Shown here piece by piece: positions 57,339 to 64,000 of a DNA stretch of 64,000 nucleotides. The notes below the pieces were generated by a model, which saw only the letters and a program-made list of their open reading frames with translations, was not told the DNA's origin and did not search any database. The translations under genes were made by a program, and so were the position numbers. Source of the stretch: a virus; the IMG/VR virus record IMGVR_UViG_3300009194_000007, positions 1 through 64,000 of that record; one strand, written 5' to 3'. How positions within the stretch are numbered: position 1 is the stretch's first letter; each line of letters opens with the position of its first letter.

Positions 57339-57725
57339 TTATTCAGCCGCCAGTGAACGAAGACGGGTCTGGAAAGTCGTGGTCGTTCGCAGTGATTTAA
57401 TCGTCACACGAACAGAAACCTCATACCGGTTGTTATCAATATCCGGGTAGACGTTGATGACATCGATGGTCACACGGGGTTCGAACCGTTCGATTTGTTC
57501 ACGAAGTTCGTATCCGATGATCTCGGCGACATCCGGGGAAATGGGTTCGAAAAGATAGCGTACCAGTGATCCACCAAACGGACTCCTGACCCGCTCGCCA
57601 GCCACAACGGCAATGATCATACGGATTGATTCAACGATCACGTCTTCGTCGTAATTGATTTCAACTTGACCTTTAGAATCAATCGCTAATTCTTTATCGA
57701 AATCAGAATAGATGTGTTTGGGCAT
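57339..57725 (-). CDS. 25: Baseplate wedge protein gp25-like
   Basis: 128 residues (T4 gp25: 132). VIVESIRMIIAVVAGERVRS, PFGGSLVRYLFEPISPDVAE and the EPR motif in IERFEPRVTIDVINV are the signature of the gp25/W family, which connects baseplate to sheath. A perfect TATAAATAC late box lies 27 bases upstream. Confidence 0.92.
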   Translation of the reverse strand: MPKHIYSDFDKELAIDSKGQVEINYDEDVIVESIRMIIAVVAGERVRSPFGGSLVRYLFEPISPDVAEIIGYELREQIERFEPRVTIDVINVYPDIDNNRYEVSVRVTIKSLRTTTTFQTRLRSLAAE

Positions 57726-57751
57726 AGTTCTGAGCCTATATAGTTACAAGC

Positions 57752-57760
57752 GTATTTATA
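57752..57760 (-). promoter_or_regulatory. Late promoter TATAAATAC before the baseplate wedge operon
   Basis: Minus-strand TATAAATAC contains the exact T4 late box TATAAATA, 27 bases ahead of the gp25-like ATG, and follows a terminator hairpin. It is the best match in the window and supports the reading of the other NTAAATAC motifs. Confidence 0.72.
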
Positions 57761-57767
57761 GACCCAG

Positions 57768-57795
57768 AAACGAGAAAGGGGACCGGTTGGTCCCC
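57768..57795 (-). terminator. Hairpin after the PAAR gene
   Basis: GGGGACC, loop of 4, GGTCCCC, then TTTCTCGTTT on the minus strand. It is 10 bases past the stop at 57806. Confidence 0.65.
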
Positions 57796-57805
57796 TATTT
57801 ATTAT

Positions 57806-58090
57806 TCAGCCACCGGCATAAACATCGGGTGAGCCTTCTTCGACAGTATCCCCGCAACTAATTGGGTCACCTACTCGTCCCAATTGCTTGCCATTGACAA
57901 ATACCGTCGAACTCCCTGATGACAACACCCCATCGTGACAATCACCAGAGCAATGAACATCCCATTTATCACCCTGACGATGTGCTGCTTTTCCATTCAC
58001 AAAAACATCGGGTGAGCCTTCAATTGAGGGTCTAGGTGGATATGGCTTATGACCTTTACTCATATCCCCTTTCCGTGTTACTGCTGGCAT
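57806..58090 (-). CDS. PAAR-domain tail spike tip
   Basis: 94 residues from the ATG at 58090 (GGAGG 7 bases upstream; MPAVTRKGDM). The PAAR repeat is plain: GSPDVFVNGKAAHRQGDKWD, GSSTVFVNGKQLGRVGDPIS and the closing CGDTVEEGSPDVYAGG. His and Cys residues (H33, H47, C53) can hold the metal at the apex. PAAR proteins sharpen the tip of the gp5/VgrG spike that pierces the outer membrane. Stop follows after a Gly-rich end. Confidence 0.92.
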   Translation of the reverse strand: MPAVTRKGDMSKGHKPYPPRPSIEGSPDVFVNGKAAHRQGDKWDVHCSGDCHDGVLSSGSSTVFVNGKQLGRVGDPISCGDTVEEGSPDVYAGG

Positions 58091-58092
58091 AT

Positions 58093-59547
58093 TTACACCT
58101 CCCATCCGCTTGTGTATGCCGGACTGCGACCCGAAACATAAGTCAGACGTTCCTTACGTTGGGTAGTTTTGTCCTTGTCGAAACTTATATGAATCCAATA
58201 GGTCGATCCGTTACTGGTTTCAATGATGCATTGGTCATAGGGTACGTTCTTAGCAATGAAATCGAGAACTCGTTTGTAATCGTCTTTGGTTCCCCCTGAA
58301 GAGAATTGTAGATCAATTGCCATGCCCTTTAAATGTTGGCTGGCCCCGCCGCCCCGCCGGAATCCACTATTGATTCGTAGATCAGGGAAATTGCTTGAAA
58401 TCGGATCAAGGCAATTGAGAACCAGATTATGAAGGTTGCACACGATATCATCCACAGTAAGACCATTCTGGGCTTCCAGAGGATGCGAGAACACTGCGCC
58501 CAAGGACAGATCATTAACCGTGAAGGTTCCATTTCCAAGGGGGATACTGTACGGATCGTTTGGATCATTGACCACGGGGCATTCTCCTGATTGTTCGGTT
58601 ACCGTTTCATCGGTAGTAGTAATAGTTTCTGTCGGCAATGGTGCTGTCGGTTCTGTCGGATACTCACCATACGCCAATTCGGCTTCTTTCACATTCTGCT
58701 CATCAGGGGTATCAAAAGGTGCGTTCACACCAGCCTGTTCGACCAGAGGCTTCGCTGACCCGTAGGAGTAGGCATAGGGAGCCGTATAAACGAATCGTCC
58801 TGCCACCATTCGGATTGCCACACCACCGGGGTTAAGATCGATTCGGGAACCGGAGACGGTCACATTATTGGATGACAGATATTCGGTACCATTACCCGAC
58901 TGTTCCTTTCTGCGTCCGAAAATTGTGGTGGTGAAGTCCCCGTTGACAATCTCTTCAACGTCACCTTGAACCTGCCGCTTGACATTACCCTCTACCGTTT
59001 CGTCCACATTCCCTTTGACATAGATGGAAGCATCCTTTTCCACATAGATGCTCAGATTATTGGTGATCTCTTCAACAGCATCCCCGTTCTCATGATATGT
59101 CTTGTGGGTGCCTGACTTGTGAAGAACATGAATCCGCGTGTCACCGGGCGTGTCATCGATTTCAATCACATGCCCTGCCTTGGTCCTGAATACCTTGTTG
59201 CGCGGGTACTGGACACCATCTAGGGTCTTCTCGGGGGGTCCATGAGGTTTGGCGGGTGCCCCGGCGAAGAAGACGGGTTGCATGTGATCGCCTCCTTCGA
59301 AAAAGACCCACACATGAGAACCGACATCCGGGGTAATGAACCCACCGAGTCCGGGCTGACCTCCCATCAACGGATCAGCAAAGATCGCCCACGGAATATC
59401 ATCCTCTAGGAGTTCGTCATGCACCCCAAATACCCGAATCTTGACCCTGCCCGCTTCCATAGGATCAAGATCATTGATGACAACGCCGCGATAATTTCCC
59501 GTGAAAGACTTTTCATTCGTCTTCCTGTCGTATGACTTATGAATCAT
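58093..59547 (-). CDS. 5: Baseplate central spike (gp5/VgrG-like) with C-terminal M15 peptidase
   Basis: 484 residues. Residues 10-110 form the OB-fold (FTGNYRGVVINDLDPMEAGR; VKIRVFGVHD; MQPVFFAGAP). About 155-240 is the beta-helix needle (NVDETVEGNVKRQVQGDVEE). About 320-475 has SGFRRGGGASQHLKGMAIDL and YWIHISF, the H-x6-D and W-x-H of M15 (D-Ala-D-Ala/VanY-type) peptidases. In T4 gp5 the wall-cutting domain is a lysozyme; here it is a peptidase cutting stem peptides during penetration. It overlaps the hub gene by 11 bases and is followed by the PAAR tip. Confidence 0.9.
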   Translation of the reverse strand: MIHKSYDRKTNEKSFTGNYRGVVINDLDPMEAGRVKIRVFGVHDELLEDDIPWAIFADPLMGGQPGLGGFITPDVGSHVWVFFEGGDHMQPVFFAGAPAKPHGPPEKTLDGVQYPRNKVFRTKAGHVIEIDDTPGDTRIHVLHKSGTHKTYHENGDAVEEITNNLSIYVEKDASIYVKGNVDETVEGNVKRQVQGDVEEIVNGDFTTTIFGRRKEQSGNGTEYLSSNNVTVSGSRIDLNPGGVAIRMVAGRFVYTAPYAYSYGSAKPLVEQAGVNAPFDTPDEQNVKEAELAYGEYPTEPTAPLPTETITTTDETVTEQSGECPVVNDPNDPYSIPLGNGTFTVNDLSLGAVFSHPLEAQNGLTVDDIVCNLHNLVLNCLDPISSNFPDLRINSGFRRGGGASQHLKGMAIDLQFSSGGTKDDYKRVLDFIAKNVPYDQCIIETSNGSTYWIHISFDKDKTTQRKERLTYVSGRSPAYTSGWEV

Positions 59548-60835
59548 TGAATTGAACCTTACCTACCTTTGATTTCACCAGACCCTTAATCGATTTTCCA
59601 TCAATCCCCTGACGGCTCAAAGTCAAGGCAGTGGTGTAATTTGTCGATTGTGTTCTGGTGGTAATTAGATGTTCGACTTCGGACACCATGTAGTATCCAG
59701 AATACATTTCACTATAGGGTATTTTACTCGAATCCACAGGCGTCGGAATGATGACTTCGATGATATCCCCGATGGAAACGAAAGGCGTGCCATTGATCTC
59801 CACTTTCATCCGTTGCATCGACATGGTGGCTGAAGATACCCGGTTATTGCTGTTGTTCTCCGAAAGGGTATCCCGTCCATAGGCAATGTTGAGTCCTGCC
59901 AGTTCATTCTCAGGATGGATCAATGACCAATCTGACAATTGGGATGAGCGAGAATCGCCATACTTGTTATCTCGAACGACAAACTCCCCTCGTTCGAAAT
60001 CGTAATAGCGTGTCCTGACGCCTCCGGCTCCTTGCAATGTCATCTCGAAGAAATCTTCGGTGCATCCGAGTTTCGTGAAATTGATAGGAACATATTCGTT
60101 CGCTTTGGTGGCTTCCTTGCGACGATCATTCGACCCATAGTAACCACCCATCTTGATCGACGGAATGACATTCTTCATGGATTTGAATCGATCAACCAAG
60201 TCAGGAATAGAACCATAGAAGAAAGTTCCATCCATGGTGATTCCGAACTCGAAGTGACCATCATACTGGGAGTTAGTGTCAGATCGTTCAGCAAGCCACT
60301 TGAGGAAGGTCTGGTTTGTCCAATTGGGTTGAACCACGAACTCATGAACTGTTCTGGTCGGTGATACGTACTTGTCACGGAAATTGATATCCGACACGAT
60401 GCTATTCACCACCGAAGACAACTTGGTGTTGTTCCACCCTCGGTTATGTGACTTGTGCATCATGGCTTCCCATGTCGCATGAACAAAGTGAACCCGGAAG
60501 TTGACCTGTTCCGTCTTCCCGCCGATATGATTCTCGAAATCAATTCGTGAAATCTTCAGCGATACCACTTTGGTATGCTCAGGGGATTTGCCAATGTGCA
60601 AGTTGTATGTGGCATTCGTATCGAGACGATTGTGATTGACCAGATCGCCCGTAGCATCGATAAAATCGATGATTGCCACAGGGCTGCCCAATGACAACCC
60701 TTCCTTGACCACGATGCCACCTACCCGAAACATGAACATGCCAATATCGGCAGACGTAGACAACCGAACGAAGATAGCATCATCGTAATTCGGTTTGCCT
60801 AGCATCTGTTCAAAAATAATCGTCTCGTCTGCCAT
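59537..60835 (-). CDS. 27: Baseplate hub protein (gp27-like)
   Basis: 432 residues. ATWEAMMHKSHNRGWNNTKL, VQPNWTNQTFLKWLAERSDT and GYYMVSEVEHLITTRTQSTN are the pattern of gp27/gpD-type hub proteins, which trimerise and bind the spike. Precedes the spike gene, as in T4-like phages, and overlaps the gp53-like gene (TAATG). Confidence 0.82.
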   Translation of the reverse strand: MADETIIFEQMLGKPNYDDAIFVRLSTSADIGMFMFRVGGIVVKEGLSLGSPVAIIDFIDATGDLVNHNRLDTNATYNLHIGKSPEHTKVVSLKISRIDFENHIGGKTEQVNFRVHFVHATWEAMMHKSHNRGWNNTKLSSVVNSIVSDINFRDKYVSPTRTVHEFVVQPNWTNQTFLKWLAERSDTNSQYDGHFEFGITMDGTFFYGSIPDLVDRFKSMKNVIPSIKMGGYYGSNDRRKEATKANEYVPINFTKLGCTEDFFEMTLQGAGGVRTRYYDFERGEFVVRDNKYGDSRSSQLSDWSLIHPENELAGLNIAYGRDTLSENNSNNRVSSATMSMQRMKVEINGTPFVSIGDIIEVIIPTPVDSSKIPYSEMYSGYYMVSEVEHLITTRTQSTNYTTALTLSRQGIDGKSIKGLVKSKVGKVQFNDS

Positions 60836-61152
60836 TAGATCACCTTCGCATTGTTGTTATAGAATCGATAGTACGCATCCAGATCAGGGATATCGACCAA
60901 TCGACCCACATAGTAATCCCTGACCGGATCGAGGAAGTTGTTGTGGAGTGTGATCAGCCACCCCATGTGATAGTTGCCAAAGTATTTCTGAGACAACAGA
61001 TCAGGACGATATTCAAAGGCCACCGGCAGCCGAATGGTTTGTGTGGTTGGCAAATCCATCTTGTGGATATTGGTATCGATGTAATCCAGTTCCAAGGTGA
61101 GTTCATCCAGATCATGTTGACCATAGAACTCACGAGTGCTAATCATTGACAT
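60835..61152 (-). CDS. Baseplate wedge protein (gp53-like)
   Basis: 105 residues. YRPDLLSQKYFGNYHMGWLI and DPVRDYYVGRLVDIP correspond to the RPDLI..YYG....WWVI and IP...L.Y blocks of T4 gp53-type and LysM-like baseplate proteins. Lies between the tube cap and hub genes. Confidence 0.7.
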   Translation of the reverse strand: MSMISTREFYGQHDLDELTLELDYIDTNIHKMDLPTTQTIRLPVAFEYRPDLLSQKYFGNYHMGWLITLHNNFLDPVRDYYVGRLVDIPDLDAYYRFYNNNAKVI

Positions 61153-61157
61153 TCGTA

Positions 61158-61907
61158 TTACCTCCCAATATCACCACGAGACGAGACGCCACCACCGATG
61201 GCACCACTAAACCATTCATTCACATCCTCAACAATCGGTTCCTGTTCGAGTACGCAGGTGACAGATGCCGTTGCTGACATCGGGTACCCTTCTGCATCAA
61301 GAACATTACTGAATTGCGGAGACACACTAGAAATCCAAACAGAAGGCAATCTGAATGTGTTACCGAAGTTGATCCTCACTTTTCTCGGTCCCTGAATGAA
61401 CCCGATGAAGTTACTGATACGATCTGCCCAATGTTCGGTGTTTTGAGATGCCACATCGACAGAATCGTATGTGTTTTCAGACGATGTTCCAAGGAAGTTA
61501 TCGGCTTTACCGAGGAAACGTCGAGTTGAAGCATCGAGGTCTTCCATGGTCAAGTGAGTACCGAGGGCCATGGTCATCAGCAAGGCCACCGGAAGCAGAA
61601 CTTCTTCCTTAGCGGAATAGTATGCTTCAAATTCAAGTTCAAATGAAATCTCAGACGGTTCGGGGTTAGAATACATCTTGTTCCCCGACATCCCAGTCTT
61701 CTTAGCCATGCCCTGAAGTGCTGCCACCTTGGCGAGTGTCCCATTGACCAAGTTTCCATCAAACGGGGCCGAAAATTCCGACCCCACAGTTACACCAAAT
61801 GTCTCGGGCAGTGGCGCTTCGACCATTTCAATGCCTTTGTCACCGCCATAAGCAGTAATCTTGACTTTGAACTTAGAATCAACCTCCCGCATTCTATGCT
61901 GTGTCAT
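61158..61907 (-). CDS. Baseplate tail tube cap protein (gp48/gp54-like)
   Basis: 249 residues. Contains SEISFELEFEAYYSAKEEVL and, at the C-terminal end, GNTFRLPSVWISSVSPQFSN then AEGYPMSATASVTCVLEQEP, the pattern of gp48/54-type proteins that nucleate the tail tube. It is the first baseplate gene after the tape measure. Confidence 0.65.
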   Translation of the reverse strand: MTQHRMREVDSKFKVKITAYGGDKGIEMVEAPLPETFGVTVGSEFSAPFDGNLVNGTLAKVAALQGMAKKTGMSGNKMYSNPEPSEISFELEFEAYYSAKEEVLLPVALLMTMALGTHLTMEDLDASTRRFLGKADNFLGTSSENTYDSVDVASQNTEHWADRISNFIGFIQGPRKVRINFGNTFRLPSVWISSVSPQFSNVLDAEGYPMSATASVTCVLEQEPIVEDVNEWFSGAIGGGVSSRGDIGR

Positions 61908-61910
61908 TCA

Positions 61911-64000
61911 TCAATCTCCGTAAATGCTATGATTGGTGCCAGACGGAAAATGAACGATGGGGGATGAATCCGTACCACGTTTGTTATCATTTTCCACCAG
62001 CTTACGCAGGTGTTCTTCAACCTTCTTCAGTAGGTCTTCCGATTTCTTGGCACCGGAATCATAGGTAGACTTCATCTCGTCTTTGACCTGACTCAGAACC
62101 TTATCCAACTGAGGATAGGACGCATCATACTTAGCACTGATATCCTTAATTGCGTTTTTCACATTGTTGGTATCAATGCTGTTTGACGAGAAGAATTTCT
62201 TGAATTTCTGGTCATATAGGCTATCCAATTTATCACCAAGCGACTTCATGCTTTCTTTCAAGCCATCAACCGAGTCACCAATCCTCGGGGTCACATCCTT
62301 GGTGTTCTGGGAAGCGATATATTGTTCTTTCGCCGCTTTAGCATCCCTCACGAATTGCCCGCCATCATTGGGGAGTGCCAGTCCGTCAGCGGGACGAGAC
62401 ATATACTGATTCGAGTCAGGCGGCGCAACGTAACGCTTCTTCATCGCTTCGGGGGAAGCCAGATCAGGAGCCAGCATCTGACCGGCAAGGGATGCTCCGG
62501 TGGCTACTGTTGCCATGGTACCAAGACCCGGTACTGCACGAACCATGGAAACCCCTTTACGAACAACCGGCGCTGCTTTAGTAGCGTTCTTTTTAAGGAA
62601 ATCAAGCGCCCGTTTGATCATTCCACCTTTGGGATTCTTCCCTTTGGGCTTCGGTTTTCCGGTAGACGGATCAATGTCGGGAGTCGAGTTACCGAATCCA
62701 CCAAGACGGCGCAGTTTCAGAATAGCAGCCACCGTTCCAGCAATCCCCAACAGGGTATTCGAGATCGTTCCCAGAACCGTCCTGATACCGTTCAAGGCGA
62801 TACTGGCACCTTTCATGATGGTCTGCCAAATCTGCCCGTCACGAAGCCGCTTGAGCCATTTGACCTGATCTTTCTCATGCTCGGTAGATTTCTTCAGCGT
62901 ATCCCCGATGTCATTGAGCGATACAAACTCACGATCAATCGTACTGCCTGTTTTCTGCTGTTGATCGTAACTGCGTTTTTGCCAATTGCTGTTCTCTTCG
63001 GCCATAGCAACGATGACTTCTTTCATTCGTTCGTTGCCTTTGGTGATTTCCGCCATGTTGACCATTGAAACATTCAGCGGTGAACTACTCAGCATATCAC
63101 CAATGGACTGAGCGTTCTGGTGAGTAAGCAACTGCGTGTTCGATCCAATTACTGATAGGTGATTCAGAACACTTTGCTGATAAAGCAAGGTATGTTGTTG
63201 AACCTGACTATTGATGATCGCACTTGCAAAGGCACCACCGATATCAACCACATTACCAAACATACCCGAAACATCCTGTTTGAATCCTAACAAGATATCA
63301 CGGATTTCAGTCAAAAGACTCACTTTAGGGTCTTGATCCAAACCACCAGACGCGCCCGCGTTTGTTCCACGGAGATTGAGGCTTCGCAGATACATAAGGG
63401 TGGACATGCGGGCACCCCACCGGGAGTCACCCTGTTCTCCCCGCGCACGCGCATCCTCGCGGTTCTGGGCACGCGACCGACTGATGCCCGTAGTAGCTTC
63501 CAATAGCGATTCACCGATAGCCTTAACCGGCATACCCATGATCCCTTGACGCCACATGCGCACAAAGAACCCATTTGTGTTGTCGATGGCACCCGTTCTC
63601 AGGAACTCGGTCTGTTTGCTAATAGCTTCGACAATACGATCAGTATCACTCTTTCTCTTTTTGAACCCAAAAAGAATACCACTCACCGTGGTTCTAAGTG
63701 AATTGCCGATAAAACGAAGCGTATTCCATACCGGAAACCGCATGAAGTCTTGGAAACTCAAGTACAACGACCGGAGAGACGTTTCGCCTTTCGAAGTTAG
63801 GTGTTCCAACGCACGGATCATTTCACGACGCTGGCGCTTAGATTCCAGATGCAATTTGTTCGTATGCAACCGTTCATCGACTGAAATAAGTTGCATCCGC
63901 CTATACATCGGATCGACAATCTCGTTGAAGGCATTGGAAACACGAACCGTGAATACAGTCCCTTTCAGTTGTTCAACAAGAGGAACATATTCGTCTTCTT
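61911..64000 (-). CDS. Tape measure / tail length protein, 5' end outside window
   Basis: The frame is open to the right edge with no stop (EDEYVPLVEQLKGTVFTVRV precedes the first in-window ATG at 63908), so the true start lies beyond 64000. Visible: 696 codons. Long helical and Gln/Ser-rich stretches (VSMVNMAEITKGNERMKEV) flank hydrophobic segments (LNGIRTVLGTISNTLLGIAG, about 300 residues from the C-terminus; GLGTMATVATGASLAGQML). These features fit a tape measure protein that sets tail length and sits in the tube lumen. Its position ahead of the cap and hub genes agrees. Confidence 0.72.
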   Translation of the reverse strand, partial: EDEYVPLVEQLKGTVFTVRVSNAFNEIVDPMYRRMQLISVDERLHTNKLHLESKRQRREMIRALEHLTSKGETSLRSLYLSFQDFMRFPVWNTLRFIGNSLRTTVSGILFGFKKRKSDTDRIVEAISKQTEFLRTGAIDNTNGFFVRMWRQGIMGMPVKAIGESLLEATTGISRSRAQNREDARARGEQGDSRWGARMSTLMYLRSLNLRGTNAGASGGLDQDPKVSLLTEIRDILLGFKQDVSGMFGNVVDIGGAFASAIINSQVQQHTLLYQQSVLNHLSVIGSNTQLLTHQNAQSIGDMLSSSPLNVSMVNMAEITKGNERMKEVIVAMAEENSNWQKRSYDQQQKTGSTIDREFVSLNDIGDTLKKSTEHEKDQVKWLKRLRDGQIWQTIMKGASIALNGIRTVLGTISNTLLGIAGTVAAILKLRRLGGFGNSTPDIDPSTGKPKPKGKNPKGGMIKRALDFLKKNATKAAPVVRKGVSMVRAVPGLGTMATVATGASLAGQMLAPDLASPEAMKKRYVAPPDSNQYMSRPADGLALPNDGGQFVRDAKAAKEQYIASQNTKDVTPRIGDSVDGLKESMKSLGDKLDSLYDQKFKKFFSSNSIDTNNVKNAIKDISAKYDASYPQLDKVLSQVKDEMKSTYDSGAKKSEDLLKKVEEHLRKLVENDNKRGTDSSPIVHFPSGTNHSIYGD

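Overview
The window is a tailed-phage genome segment of the T4-like (myovirus, Gram-negative host) superfamily. The evidence is a T4-style replication and recombination set (gp44/gp62 clamp loader, UvsW, UvsY, UvsX, dNMP kinase, PhoH), a contractile-tail baseplate set (gp25, gp6, gp27, gp5, PAAR tip, tube cap, tape measure), a gp17-type terminase, a two-component spanin and recurrent NTAAATAC late-promoter motifs. Nearly everything is on the minus strand, so the biological order runs from high to low coordinates. I cannot name the phage or host from sequence alone.

Layout. 1-1.08 kb: a mobile patch with a NUMOD4-HNH endonuclease gene running off the left edge, a 32-codon remnant of tnpB and an intact IS200/IS605 tnpA. 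1.06-4.4 kb: the C-terminal half of a split DnaE-like polymerase, then an RNA-repair pair (kinase-metallophosphatase plus RNA ligase). 4.4-9.2 kb: tightly packed, often overlapping small genes of unknown function, many ending in leucine. 9.2-13.8 kb: clamp loader, a GroES-like protein, further unknown genes and the N-terminal half of the DnaE-like polymerase. 13.9-20.8 kb: uvsW, uvsY, uvsX (with an intein in its P-loop), dNMP kinase, an HslV-like protein, small genes and phoH. 21-21.9 kb: two plus-strand genes.

21.9-38.4 kb is an adhesion island: FN3-headed proteins with interchangeable distal domains (beta-propellers, a LamG domain, a lectin-like domain, one bare FN3), followed by two paralogous fibres of about 1,750 residues, each ending in seven nearly identical 40-residue propeller blades. 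38.4-43.4 kb holds fibre accessory genes and a fractured terminase: its N-terminal and C-terminal parts are separate genes carrying the two halves of a split intein, with an overlapping free-standing homing endonuclease between them. 43.4-45.6 kb has a small plus-strand gene, structural proteins, a CBM2-like domain and a lysis cassette. 45.6-53.5 kb holds more fibres and two more propeller proteins, and 53.5-64 kb is the baseplate, hub and tape measure, which runs off the right edge.

How it fits together: the left third handles DNA and RNA metabolism, the right two thirds build the tail and its host-binding surface. The most unusual items are the split DnaE-like polymerase, the split-intein terminase, the transposase/endonuclease patch and the array of propeller adhesins with near-identical blades.
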